From contig NZ_JBCNLP010000006.1 of the NCBI RefSeq assembly GCF_039595395.1, positions 873,001 to 937,000 on the forward strand: DNA of 64,000 nucleotides, given 5' to 3'. Shown here one piece after another: positions 1 to 9,304 of the stretch. The notes beneath the pieces are model-generated. The model did no database searches. It saw nothing but the letters and a program-made list of their open reading frames with translations, and was not told the origin of the DNA. This stretch comes from Novosphingobium sp. (GTDB lineage Bacteria; Pseudomonadota; Alphaproteobacteria; Sphingomonadales; Sphingomonadaceae). Every line of letters begins with the position of its first letter. Positions within the stretch are counted from its first letter, which is position 1. Made by a program: the position numbers and the translations under genes.

Positions 1-1
1 A

Positions 2-289
2 GAGAAGCCTGCCTTTTTCGGCTATATCTATGGGCCGCAGGCGCGGGTCGATGTCCCCGCGGATGCTCCGCCGATGTTTGATGCGCTGGCGCTTGATGAT
101 CCACTGTTTCCCTCTCAGGGCTTCCCGATCGCACAGGGCTGGCTGGCCGCGAAGCGGCCGGTCGAGATCCATGGATATCAGAAGGGGAGCCATGGCTTCG
201 GCCTGGGCGTGCCCGGTACGACCACAACACTGGTGATGGATGAGTTTATTGCTTGGCTGACAATGCACGGGTTCCTCACAAGACGGTGA
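2..289 (+). CDS. alpha/beta hydrolase, C-terminal part
   Basis: This is the last 95 residues of a protein whose start lies before the window. The reading frame is open from base 2. The segment SHGFGLGVPG near the end fits the region around the catalytic histidine of alpha/beta hydrolases of the acetyl-esterase/dienelactone-hydrolase type, and VEIHGYQKGSHGF has the usual strand-loop-His arrangement. The nucleophile and acid residues are outside the window, so substrate and subclass cannot be judged. It converges with the copper-efflux operon and is probably unrelated to it. Confidence 0.7.
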   Translation, partial: EKPAFFGYIYGPQARVDVPADAPPMFDALALDDPLFPSQGFPIAQGWLAAKRPVEIHGYQKGSHGFGLGVPGTTTTLVMDEFIAWLTMHGFLTRR

Positions 290-421
290 GGTTGTGGTGT
301 TGGTGTTAGGAATGGCACCTTACGAACCCAGAAATGAGTCAGCCGACAATCGTTCATTGTGGGATCGCAGGTGGCGTGAAGGCTGACACAATCTCTAGCA
401 GATCGTGCCAGCCCCGGCGCA

Positions 422-805
422 TTATCGCTTGTGGATCGCCGTCACTTCGCCGACGCTGCCCTTGATTGTGATATCGAAATCGACCTTGTCCCCCACGGCG
501 ACGGCATCGGTGACACCTGGAGCCGCTTTGAAGCCCATCGTCATGGCAGGCCATTTCGCTTCGGGGATGGCGTCATGCGAGAGCGTGATCATACTGGCGG
601 TCTTGTCGATCGCGGTCACGATCCCGTGGCCTTTGGCCTCAATGGCTGCCGCTGCCGAGGGCTCCATTGCCATGGCGCCCGGCATGCTGCTGGTGGCAGA
701 AACAGGCTGGCTGCTGTCCTTAGATGCCGGTGCCTCGGCTTTCTTGTCGCAGGCAGCGGTCAGAGCGGCGAGGCCGAGCGCAATGGTCAATCGAAGGTAG
801 GTCAT
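422..805 (-). CDS. cusF: CusF-like periplasmic copper/silver-binding lipoprotein
   Basis: A 127-residue exported protein with a lipobox (LTAAC, Cys19), so probably membrane-anchored rather than freely periplasmic like E. coli CusF. The CusF fold occupies roughly residues 58-125. His77, Trp85, Met88 and Met90 keep the same spacing as the His36, Trp44, Met47 and Met49 metal site of E. coli CusF. In that family the protein carries Cu(I)/Ag(I) to the CusCBA pump. The start has a clear AAGGAG ribosome site. It is the last gene of the cusC-B-A-F operon, about 15 bases after cusA. Confidence 0.85.
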   Translation of the reverse strand: MTYLRLTIALGLAALTAACDKKAEAPASKDSSQPVSATSSMPGAMAMEPSAAAAIEAKGHGIVTAIDKTASMITLSHDAIPEAKWPAMTMGFKAAPGVTDAVAVGDKVDFDITIKGSVGEVTAIHKR

Positions 806-820
806 GGTTTTCTCCTTGCT

Positions 821-3800
821 TTAAACGGGTTGGGTTCTGGATTTTGCCCGCCGTTGCCGAAGCAGCAGATAGGCGGCGGGCAGGACGAACATCGACAGCA
901 GCGGCGCGGTCATCATGCCGCCGACCATCGGCGCGGCGATGCGGCTCATCACCTCCGACCCTGCCCCTGATCCCAGCAGGATCGGCAGCAGGCCGGCCAG
1001 GATCACCGCCACCGTCATGGCCTTGGGGCGCACGCGCAGCACCGCGCCTTCGCGGACGGCGGCCTGAACCTCGCCCTGGGCAGGATCGCCGTCGTGCTCC
1101 TCCAGCGCATTCTTCAGGTAGATCAGCATCACCACGCCGAACTCGGCCGCGACGCCGGCCAGCGCGATGAAGCCGACCCCGGTGGCCACCGACAGGTTGA
1201 AGCCCAGCAGATAGAGCAGCCAGATGCCGCCGGTCAGGGCGAAGGGCAGTGTTCCCATGATCAGCGCGGCCTCGTCGAAGCGCCCGAAGGTCAGGTAGAG
1301 CAGCACGAAGATGATCAGCAGCGTGGCCGGCACCACCAGCTTCAGCCGGGCGGTGGCCCGCTCCAGGTATTCGAACTGGCCGGAGTAGGCGATGCTGACG
1401 CCGGGCGAGAGCCTGACATCCTTCGCCACCGCATGCTGCAGGTCACCGACCACCGAGCGCCAGGTCGCGCCCGCGCACGTCGATGTAGACCCAGCCGGAA
1501 GGCCGGGCGTTCTCGCTCTTGAGCATGGGCGGGCCGTCGGTGATCGCAATGTTCGCGACGGTCCCAAGCGTGATCTGCTGCCCCGAGGGCGTCAGGACCG
1601 GCAAGGCCTGCAGGCCTTCAAGACTGTCGCGCAACTCGCGCGGATAGCGCACGCTGATCGGGTAGCGGGCCAGGCCCTCGACCGTCTCGCCGATCGTCTC
1701 GCCGCCCACCGCGCCGGAGACGATGGCCTGCACATCGGCGATGTTCAGGCCGTAGCGGGCCGCCGCCGCGCGGTCGATGTCGACGTCGATGTAGCGCCCG
1801 CCGGTCAGCCGCTCGGCCAGCGCCGAGCTGACGCCGGGAATGCGCTTGGCCACTGTTTCGACATCATGGGCGATGCGATCGAGCTCGGCGGGATCGGCGC
1901 CGGATACCTTGACGCCGATCGGGCTCTTGATGCCGGTGGCCAGCATGTCGATGCGGTTGCGGATCGGCGGCACCCAGACGTTGGCCAGGCCGGGCACCCT
2001 GACCGTCGCGGTCGAGCTCCTCGACCAGCTTGTCCGGCGTCATGCCCGGCCGCCATTGGTCGCGCGGCTTGAACTGGATGGTGGTCTCGAACATCTCCAG
2101 CGGCGCCGGATCGGTGGCGGTTTCGGCGCGGCCGGCCTTGCCGAAGACGCTCTCGACCTCGGGCACGGTCTTGATCAGGCGGTCGGTCTGCTGCAGCAGC
2201 TCGGAGGCCTTGGCCGCCGAGAGGCCGGGCAAGGCCGAGGGCATGTAGAGCAGGTCGCCCTCGTCGAGCGGGGGCAGGAACTCGCCGCCCAGCCGGGCGA
2301 GCGGCCATGCCGTGGTGGCGAAGATCAGCGCCGCGATCAGCAACACCTGCTTGGGGCGCTGCAAGGTCCAGTCGATGGCTGGGCGGTACAGGCCGGTCAG
2401 CCAGCGGTTGAGCGGGTTGGCCTGTTCTGCAGGAATGCTTGCCCGCGGATCAGGTAGCCCATCAGCACCGGCACCAGGGTCACCGACAGCCCGGCCGCGG
2501 CCGCCATGGCGTAGGTCTTGGTGAAGGCCAGCGGGGCGAACAGCCGGCCTTCCTGCCCTTCCAGCGTGAAGACCGGAATGAAGGACAGGGTGATGATCAG
2601 CAGGCTGAAGAACAGCGCGGGGCCGACCTCGGCGGCGGCCTCGGTGATCACGCGCCAGCGGGTTTCGCCCGTGAGAGGCTGGTCCGGGTGGTCGTGCTCC
2701 CACGCCTCGATCTGCTTGTGGGCGTTCTCGATCATGACCACGGCGGCATCGACCATGGCGCCGATGGCGATGGCGATCCCGCCCAGCGACATGATGTTGG
2801 CGTTGACGCCCTGGATGACGCATGACGATGAAGGCCGCAAGCACGCCCAGCGGCAGCGAGATGATCGCCACCAGCGCCGAGCGCACGTGCCAGAGGAACA
2901 GCCCGCAGACCAGCGCGACGACGATGAACTCCTCGATCAGCTTGTGACTCAGGTTGTCGACCGCGCGATCGATCAGCTGGGAGCGGTCGTAGGTGGTCAC
3001 GACCTCGACGCCGGCAGGCAGGCTCTTCTTCAGCGTGGCCAGCTTGTCCTTCACCGCCGCGATGGTCTCGCGCGCGTTCTTGCCCGAGCGCAGGATCACC
3101 ACGCCGCCCGCGACCTCGCCCTGGCCGTTCAGTTCGGCGATGCCGCGCCGCATCTCCGGGCCGATCTGGATCGTGGCCACATCGCCAAGGCGGATCGGCA
3201 CGCCGCCTGATCCGGTTCTCAGCGGAATGGCGCGAAAATCATCGAGTGTCTGCAGATAGCCCGAGGCGCGGACCATGTATTCGGCCTCGGCCATTTCCAG
3301 CACCGAGCCGCCGGCCTCCTGATTGGCCTGCTGGATCGCCTGCACCGCCTGACTATGCGTCACCCCATAGGCGGCCAGCTTCACCGGATCGAGCAGCACC
3401 TGGTACTGCTTGACCATGCCGCCGATGCTGGCGACCTCGGCCACGTCCGGCACGGTCTTCAGCTCGAACTTCAGGAACCAGTCCTGAAGGCTGCGCAGTT
3501 GCGACAGATCGTGGCGGCCTGCGGTCGACCAGCGCATACTCGTAGACCCAGCCCACGCCGGTGGCGTCCGGGCCCAAAGCGCTGCGCGCGCCCGGCGGAA
3601 GGCGTCCCTGCACCTGGTTGAGGTACTCGAGCACGCGCGAGCGCGCCCAGTACAGATCGGTGCCGTCCTCGAACAGCACGTAGACGAAGCTGTCGCCGAA
3701 GAAGGAGTAGCCGCGCACCGTCTTGGCGCCGGGCACCGACAGCATGGTGGTGGTCAGCGGATAGGTGACCTGGTTCTCGACAATCTGGGGCGCCTGGCCG

Positions 3801-3961
3801 GGATAGGAGGTGCGGATGATCACCTGCACGTCGGACAGATCGGGCAGGGCATCGATGGCGGTGGAGCGTACCGCCCAGACCCCGGCGCCGATCAGCGCCA
3901 GCATGCCGATCAGAACGAAGAAGCGGTTCCGGACCGACCAGCGGATGAGATGCGCGATCAT
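821..3961 (-). pseudogene. cusA: CusA-type heavy-metal RND efflux pump, frameshifted
   Basis: The inner-membrane RND pump of a CusCBA-type Cu(I)/Ag(I) exporter. Segments matching CusA from start (MIAHLIRWSVRNRFF) to end are present in order but fall in different frames. The frame changes near 3516-3523, 2814, 2428-2442, 2007 and 1457. Removing one extra base at 2814, 2007 and 1457 restores conserved text such as MRHQGVNANIMSLGG, DRTVRVPGLANVW and DLASVVGDLQ. The first site looks like a 2-base loss (VDRSGRHDL expected). No stop codon lies inside any segment and length is normal. As read, the product would be truncated near residue 147. Either the consensus is wrong here or the gene was inactivated very recently. 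The start overlaps cusB by four bases (ATGA). Confidence 0.85.
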
Positions 3962-5229
3962 TGGCCCGTCATCCCGCTCATAGCCGGCAAGGTAGAGGTG
4001 ATCGGGCGCGCCTGCATGCCGGACAGGCTGGCTTCGGAATCGAGGAGGAACTGTCCCGATGCGACGACCTTTTCGCCTTCCGACAGGCCGGCGAGAATCT
4101 GGGTTTCGTCACCGGCTTCTCGGCCCGTCTGAACTTCCGCCGGGCGATAGCGGCCCTGATCGAGGGCCAGCATCACCAGCGTCCGTTTGCCGGTTCGGAT
4201 GAGCGCCTCCGTTGGCACCAGCAAGGCCGGTTGGCGGTTGCCCTGAAGCGACACCGTCGCGAACATGCCGGGGCGAAGGCGCCCGCCCCGATTGGGCAGT
4301 TCGATGCGCACGGTCAGCGTTCGGCTGTCGGCCTGGGTTTCGGGCAGGATGGCAGTGATCCGGCCCGACAGGGTCTCGCCAGGGAAGGCTGCCAGTGTGG
4401 CCTGCACGGGCTGCCCAGGCTTCAGGGGCGCCGCGATGGCTTCGGGAACGGCAGCGTTGAGCCAGACGGTGCCAAGACCATTGATCTCGGCAAGGGTCTG
4501 ACCTGTCGCCATGGTCATGCCTGCGCGGACATTGAGGGTCTTGATCACGCCACTGGTCGAGGTGGAGATGGTGATGGTGTTATGAGGCCGCCCGCTTCGC
4601 TCGACCCCTGCGATCATGCCCGATGGCATGCCCAGCAGCATGAGGCGCTGCCGTGCGGCATCGATGAGCGCCTTGTTGCCCGTGCGGCGAACAGCGAGGA
4701 ATTCAGCCTGTGCGCCCCCCCATTCCGGCACCAGAAGGTCGGCCATCGGAGCACCGGCGCCGATCACATCACCGGGCGCGCGAGCATAGACCCGCTGGAC
4801 GAAGCCGGCAGCCCGCGTCTGAACAACCGCGACATCGCGCTGGTTGAAATCGATCGTTCCGGTGGCGGTCAGATCGCTCGCCATCTCTCCGCGCCGGACA
4901 GCGACAGTGCGCAGCCCCAGCCTCTGGGATGCTGCCGGATCGATCCGGATGCCGGGCGCATCGTCGCCGCCCGCTTCGCCATATTTGGGGACCAGTTGCA
5001 TGTCCATGAAGGGAGATTTGCCGGGCTTGTCGAAGTGCTGGTCCGGCTTCATCGGATCATACCAGTAAAGCGGCTTGTGGTCCGAAGCGGATGCCTGAGC
5101 CGGGGTGGGCATCGCCGCGTCGTGGTTCGTCCAGCGTGCAAGGCCGTAGCCGCCGCTGCCTGCGATCACCGTGATGGCGAGGCCCGCATAGACGAGGCGA
5201 GGGCGCGGCGGAGAGGTGTCTTTGGTCAT
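3958..5229 (-). CDS. cusB: CusB-type RND periplasmic adaptor
   Basis: A 423-residue membrane-fusion protein that links the CusA pump to the CusC channel. An N-terminal membrane anchor (about residues 11-31) is followed by a heavy-metal-binding domain at residues 55-83 (YWYDPMKPDQHFDKPG, then a MDMQLVPKY ending), typical of CusB proteins. Next come the lipoyl/barrel-sandwich halves (GFVQRVYARAPGDVI and GVIKTLNVRAGM) and a beta-barrel domain (LRPGMFATVSL). It overlaps cusC by four bases upstream and cusA by four bases downstream, so the three are translationally coupled. Nothing is missing. Copper/silver rather than Co/Zn/Cd specificity is inferred from cusF and the metal-binding domain. Confidence 0.93.
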   Translation of the reverse strand: MTKDTSPPRPRLVYAGLAITVIAGSGGYGLARWTNHDAAMPTPAQASASDHKPLYWYDPMKPDQHFDKPGKSPFMDMQLVPKYGEAGGDDAPGIRIDPAASQRLGLRTVAVRRGEMASDLTATGTIDFNQRDVAVVQTRAAGFVQRVYARAPGDVIGAGAPMADLLVPEWGGAQAEFLAVRRTGNKALIDAARQRLMLLGMPSGMIAGVERSGRPHNTITISTSTSGVIKTLNVRAGMTMATGQTLAEINGLGTVWLNAAVPEAIAAPLKPGQPVQATLAAFPGETLSGRITAILPETQADSRTLTVRIELPNRGGRLRPGMFATVSLQGNRQPALLVPTEALIRTGKRTLVMLALDQGRYRPAEVQTGREAGDETQILAGLSEGEKVVASGQFLLDSEASLSGMQARPITSTLPAMSGMTGQ

Positions 5230-6455
5230 CGCTCGTCGCTCCGATAGGTCAGGGTCAGCCGGGCGCCATCGGTGGCGACCAGGGCTTCGCGGTCGAGGGT
5301 GGTGAGGGTTGTGTCGGCAAGGGCAGCATAGGCATCGGCGATATCGACGAGGCTCGCGCGCCCGGCGGCATAGCTTGCCGTCTCCAGCTTGACCCGCTGC
5401 TGTGCGAGCGGCTGAAGCGTGTCACGCGCGCGCAGCCATTGCTCATGATGCATCAGGTGATCGGCCAGATCGGCGTCGAGATCGGCTTCGAGAGCGCGCC
5501 TCGCTGCCTCGCGTTCGGCAATGACCTTTCCGGCAGTGGCCTGAGCCGCGGCAATGCTCGCGTTCTGGCGGTGACGGGTGAAGAAGGGCAGGCTGACCGT
5601 GACGCCCGCCGAAACATAGTCGCCAAAGCGGGGATCACGGCGTTGGTAAGCCAGATTGACGCCGAAGTCCGAGCGTCGGCCTGCGTCAGCCAAGCGGACA
5701 TCGGCATCGGCCTGCCCTGCCTGGGCATCGATCATGCGGATGGCAGGATGGCGATCGAGACCGGCACGCAGCGCTGATGGGGTGATCTCGAAATCCGGGA
5801 CTGTGCCTGCAATCTCGGGCGTCGGATCGGCGGTCCAGCGTGTCAGCATCGCGCGGGCCCTGGCCTCATTTGCAACAAGCTCGCTGCGGCGATCCGCCAG
5901 GGCGGCGATGGCCTGCTGTCCGGCAAGGGTCTGTGCCGGGCGTGTGCCTCCCGAAACGACCGCTCCCTGGGTTGTGCCGACCACGCGTTCTAGGGCGGAG
6001 AGCAGGTCGTCGAGCGCGGCCACGCGGCGCTGGGCATAGGCCAGGTTGATCCAGGCCAGTGCCGTGCCGACCTCGACAGAGCGAGCTTCCACGGCGGTGT
6101 CGGCTTCGGCGGCCTTGATGTCGCTCTCGGCTCGCGCCTGCTGGGCATGGCGTTTGGCGAGATTGGGAATGTCCTGGGAAACCCCGACACGCGCCATCGT
6201 GAAATCATCACGCTGGGGCTCGAACGCGAGCGGGCCCGAGATCGGAAAGCTCTCGACGCTGGCGCCCAGAGTTGGATCGGGCAGCGCCCCGGCAGCACCT
6301 CGCGCCGAACGCGCGGCTTCGACGCCGAGTGATTTGGCGTGAATGGAAGGTGCCTCAGTCTCGGCCTTGCGCAGCGCGGCCTCGAAGGTGAGCGGCCCGG
6401 CGAATGCAGCCGGGGGCATTGCCGCGATGAGCGGCAAGCAAAGATACCATCGCAT
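5226..6455 (-). CDS. cusC: TolC-family outer-membrane efflux channel (CusC-type)
   Basis: A 409-residue exported protein, with signal peptide ending near AFAGP, composed of two outer-membrane-efflux-protein repeats. These are long amphipathic Ala-rich helices (QQARAESDIKAAEADTAVE; QTLAGQQAIAALADRRSEL) that form the periplasmic tunnel, with short strands (GVNLAYQRRDPRF) for the barrel. It is the outer-membrane exit of the Cus pump. A good AGGAGA ribosome site precedes the ATG. It is the first gene of the cusC-B-A-F operon, though two small metal-protein genes lie upstream on the same strand and could share its promoter. Confidence 0.88.
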   Translation of the reverse strand: MRWYLCLPLIAAMPPAAFAGPLTFEAALRKAETEAPSIHAKSLGVEAARSARGAAGALPDPTLGASVESFPISGPLAFEPQRDDFTMARVGVSQDIPNLAKRHAQQARAESDIKAAEADTAVEARSVEVGTALAWINLAYAQRRVAALDDLLSALERVVGTTQGAVVSGGTRPAQTLAGQQAIAALADRRSELVANEARARAMLTRWTADPTPEIAGTVPDFEITPSALRAGLDRHPAIRMIDAQAGQADADVRLADAGRRSDFGVNLAYQRRDPRFGDYVSAGVTVSLPFFTRHRQNASIAAAQATAGKVIAEREAARRALEADLDADLADHLMHHEQWLRARDTLQPLAQQRVKLETASYAAGRASLVDIADAYAALADTTLTTLDREALVATDGARLTLTYRSDER

Positions 6456-6585
6456 GGAAATCTCCTGATCGCAGGATCAGGCCGCCAGGGCTCGAACGTA
6501 GAGGTAGGGTCAGTGACGGCAGGCAAAGCCCGCCGTCACTGATGCCCCGGTCCTCAATCCGATTTTAAGCGGCCGGAGCCCTGGC

Positions 6586-6879
6586 CTAGCCGGCCCGGTG
6601 GCCCGAGACCGGCGATGCCATGGCCTGCATCCGCGTCATGCAATCGGCAGCCTTGGCGCTGCTCATCTTCATCATGTCGCAGTCACAGCTCGCCATTGGC
6701 GTCGCATCGGCCACCCAGACCTGCTGGCGTGCCGGGCCCGAGGCTCGCGGGCCAAACTGCGGGATCGAGCGCCATTCATAATGGCCGGCTTGCTGGTTGT
6801 GGTCGGCGGGCGCCGCGAAAGCAACGGCGGGCGCAGCGAGAGCCACGCCCAGAAGGGCGCGCAGAACAAACGTCTTCAT
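6586..6879 (-). CDS. small exported Met/Cys-rich protein
   Basis: A 97-residue protein with a signal peptide (cleavage near AFAAPA). After it comes a stretch dense in sulphur ligands: MASCDCDMMKMS, then CMTRMQAM. Such clusters suit soft-metal binding in the periplasm, and the gene sits directly upstream of cusCBAF on the same strand with an AAAGGA ribosome site. I do not recognise a named family. Copper binding or buffering is an inference from composition and position. Confidence 0.65.
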   Translation of the reverse strand: MKTFVLRALLGVALAAPAVAFAAPADHNQQAGHYEWRSIPQFGPRASGPARQQVWVADATPMASCDCDMMKMSSAKAADCMTRMQAMASPVSGHRAG

Positions 6880-6982
6880 GACTGTAATCCTTTGGCAAAT
6901 TTTGATAAAAGCCGCAGGCGAACGGAGTTGATCACAGCGCTACAGGCGCCTGTGATGCCGTCAGCCTTGCCAGCTGGTTCAA

Positions 6983-7354
6983 TCAGCCAAGGAGAGTCGG
7001 AGGTTCGGGCTCAGGCGCGAGAGCGCTGCCATCCAGGATCGGCGTAATGGGCCAGAAGCCCAGCACGGGATTGATCTGGCGCGTCTGCAGCATGGGCGCA
7101 TCATTGTGGAGCGCCATGGGCGCGATGCAGCCCATCCCGGCTATGCAAGCCAGCGTCATGCTCTTGCAGGGCTTTTGCGCGGGCTGCTGCTGGGCCATCA
7201 TCTTCATGCAGTCATCGGACATGCCGGCACCACTCGATACGGACATGGCCGTGGATGCGGAAACCGCAGGCACGATGGTCGCAAAAGCAACCCCCTGGCC
7301 AGACAGCCCGATCAGTGCTCCGATGAGGAGAAGAAGGTGAAAGACTCTTTTCAC
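6983..7354 (-). CDS. small exported Met/Cys-rich protein, GTG start
   Basis: A 123-residue protein beginning at GTG, with a hydrophobic signal segment (LLLLIGALIGLSGQG). The centre is rich in Met and Cys: DDCMKMMAQQQPAQKPC and CIAGMGCIAPMAL. It is not obviously homologous to the neighbouring 97-residue protein but shares the same compositional logic and strand. Together they may be periplasmic accessory proteins of the copper system. The ribosome site is weak, so the start is uncertain. No family assignment is possible by eye. Confidence 0.55.
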   Translation of the reverse strand: MKRVFHLLLLIGALIGLSGQGVAFATIVPAVSASTAMSVSSGAGMSDDCMKMMAQQQPAQKPCKSMTLACIAGMGCIAPMALHNDAPMLQTRQINPVLGFWPITPILDGSALAPEPEPPTLLG

Positions 7355-7504
7355 AGCACTGGAATTTACATATCCGCCTCGCTCAACGCAATGCTTATTC
7401 CGATCGGGACGGAATGGTGTTTGATCTTAACGCTCTGTTTGACCAGTTCCCGGCTGACTTGCGGTCCGTTCCCAATGTCATGTCGGGTGGAGAGCCGCGC
7501 CCAA

Positions 7505-8788
7505 ATGGATAACCAAGGCCTGCAACCACAATTTCTTTCTGTCGGTACACCGGTTTGCAGTGTAGCGATCCGACACTGTAGTCCGTCAGCCTTAACAGTG
7601 GTTTGCCCAACGTCCCTCGGACGGCCCAGCGAGATATTTGGCACCTTTCTCAAGCTGGGCCTGACCTCGTTTGGCGGACCGGTCGCTCACCTTGCCTATT
7701 TCCATCGCGAGATTGTGGTTCGTCGCGGGTGGCTCTCCGAGGAAGCCTATGCCGAGCTGGTTGGATTGGGCCAATTTCTGCCCGGACCGGCATCGAGCCA
7801 GGTGGGCTTCGCGATCGGTCTGACGCGTGGAGGCTGGTGGGGCGGCGTTGCAGCATGGACGGCCTTCACGCTGCCGTCGGCCCTTGCCATGCTGTTGCTC
7901 GCCTATTGGGTCGATCGCATGACAGGACCCTTGGCGATGCGCGCCATTCACGGGTTAAAGCTGGTCGCCATTCCCATCGTGGCACAGGCCCTGATGGACA
8001 TGGCGCGCAGGCTGACCCCTGATCTCCCTCGGCGCCTGCTTGCTGTGGCGGCCGCTATTCTCATGCTGGCGGCAGCGGCTCCCATCACGCAGATCTTGGC
8101 CATTGCTGCAGGTGCCTTGCTCGGGACATGGCTATGCCGCGATAGCGCTCATCTGTCGGACAGTCTCGAGGGTTGGCGACCGGCGCCGCGCGCTGGTGTG
8201 GTTTGCCTGATGGCTTTCGGCGTCTTGTTTTTTGCTCTTCCCATCGCGGCGTCGGGAACCACGCTGCTGGCCCTCGCTGCCATCTTCTACAAAGCGGGCG
8301 CGCTGGTTTTTGGCGGCGGTCATGTTGTGCTGCCGCTGCTACGCGCCGAGTTGGTGCCGCGCTGGATGAGCGACGCGCCCTTCCTTGCGGGCTACGGTGC
8401 GGCCCAAGCCATGCCTGGCCCACTGTTCACGCTCGCTGCTTATCTGGGGGCGCTTGCCTTACCTTCCGCCCGCCTGACCGCTGCGGTGATCTCACTGGTT
8501 GCTTTGTCACTACCAAGTCTGCTGTTGATGGCGGGAGCTCTCCCATTTCAGCGACAGTTTCGGCAGCAACGGGCTGCGCGTGGAGTTCTCGCCGGGGTCA
8601 ACGCAGCCGTGGTCGGGATTCTCGCGGCCGCTCTTTACAGCCCGCTCTGGACAACAGGGATTGTCGATGCCGGGGATGTGGCGACCGTGGTTATCGCCCT
8701 AGCTTTGCTGATTTTCCGACGATGGCCACCTCTGGCCATCGTCCTAGTGACCGTCGGCGCGCCAATTGTGCGCGTCTTGACTGGCTAA
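7505..8788 (+). CDS. chrA: chromate transporter ChrA (two-domain)
   Basis: A chromate efflux permease of the long-chain CHR family, about 427 residues from this ATG. The first CHR domain carries LGLTSFGGPVAHLAYFHRE and QFLPGPASSQVGFAIG. The second carries FGGGHVVLPLL and AMPGPLFTLAAYLGA. About ten hydrophobic segments are visible. The frame is open far upstream, so the start is a choice: ATG at 7505 leaves an unusually long leader of about 35 residues, and GTG at 7598 would give the more usual short leader (396 residues). It is divergent from the Met/Cys-rich gene, which places chromate and copper resistance side by side. Confidence 0.88.
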   Translation: MDNQGLQPQFLSVGTPVCSVAIRHCSPSALTVVCPTSLGRPSEIFGTFLKLGLTSFGGPVAHLAYFHREIVVRRGWLSEEAYAELVGLGQFLPGPASSQVGFAIGLTRGGWWGGVAAWTAFTLPSALAMLLLAYWVDRMTGPLAMRAIHGLKLVAIPIVAQALMDMARRLTPDLPRRLLAVAAAILMLAAAAPITQILAIAAGALLGTWLCRDSAHLSDSLEGWRPAPRAGVVCLMAFGVLFFALPIAASGTTLLALAAIFYKAGALVFGGGHVVLPLLRAELVPRWMSDAPFLAGYGAAQAMPGPLFTLAAYLGALALPSARLTAAVISLVALSLPSLLLMAGALPFQRQFRQQRAARGVLAGVNAAVVGILAAALYSPLWTTGIVDAGDVATVVIALALLIFRRWPPLAIVLVTVGAPIVRVLTG

Positions 8789-8866
8789 AACGTCATCTAA
8801 CCTAGGCGAAACATTGAGCTTCCCACGACGGCAAAAGTTTGGTTCCTGGTCGCTCGCGGAATCTTG

Positions 8867-8879
8867 TACTTGGCAAGTA
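8867..8879. repeat. palindrome TACTTGGCAAGTA, copy 1 of 3
   Basis: A palindromic sequence with core ACTTGGCAAGT, in the gap after chrA. The same 11-base core recurs at 36912-36922 and 48670-48680, each time between genes. The function is unknown and a protein-binding site is possible. Confidence 0.5.
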
Positions 8880-9020
8880 TGACCAAATCCACTGAGGCGG
8901 CTATCGTCTACGTGCATCGCAACCTTTAAAGGCGGTTTGGCCTGGCGGGGTCCGGCTGACAGATCTGCTGTTGCGACATCCGACGCAGTAGGTCGACCGG
9001 AACGGTGCTTCTCCCGAACC

Positions 9021-9179
9021 TTACGCGACCACTGATCCTGCCAGCGCTTTTGCTCTCTTTTCAAAAAGGGCGGCCCGCACCCGATGCTTGTCGGCTTCGC
9101 GCATGTCGGCATCGTTGGCTTTCTCGCGCTCTTCGATTGCGCGCATGCGATAATAGGCTGCGTCGATCTGGTCGAACAT
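9021..9179 (-). CDS. small charged helical protein (52 aa)
   Basis: A 52-codon reading frame starting MFDQIDAAYYRMRAIEERE and ending KALAGSVVA. It is preceded at good spacing by a purine-rich GGAGAGGAAAG ribosome site. The whole protein is a continuous charged amphipathic helix (REKANDADMREADKHRVRAALFEKRAKAL) with heptad-like spacing, so it is probably a short coiled coil. Similar tiny MFD-starting proteins occur in sphingomonads as hypothetical proteins, as I recall. It has no signal peptide or known domain and no operon partner, and its role is unknown. Confidence 0.6.
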   Translation of the reverse strand: MFDQIDAAYYRMRAIEEREKANDADMREADKHRVRAALFEKRAKALAGSVVA

Positions 9180-9304
9180 CGGCTTTCCTCTCCAAACGGT
9201 CGCCTTTGGTGACTCGCACAGCCCTTCTAGCAGCTTGATGTTTCTCTTTCAGGTCGGATGTTACATCGATTTGTTGCCGGTCGATCCGGTCACAACACGA
9301 GTGG

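Noticed and set aside
821..3961. Programmed ribosomal frameshifting in cusA
   Set aside because: Five shifts of different sizes, without slippery sequences or conserved stimulators, do not fit a programmed mechanism.
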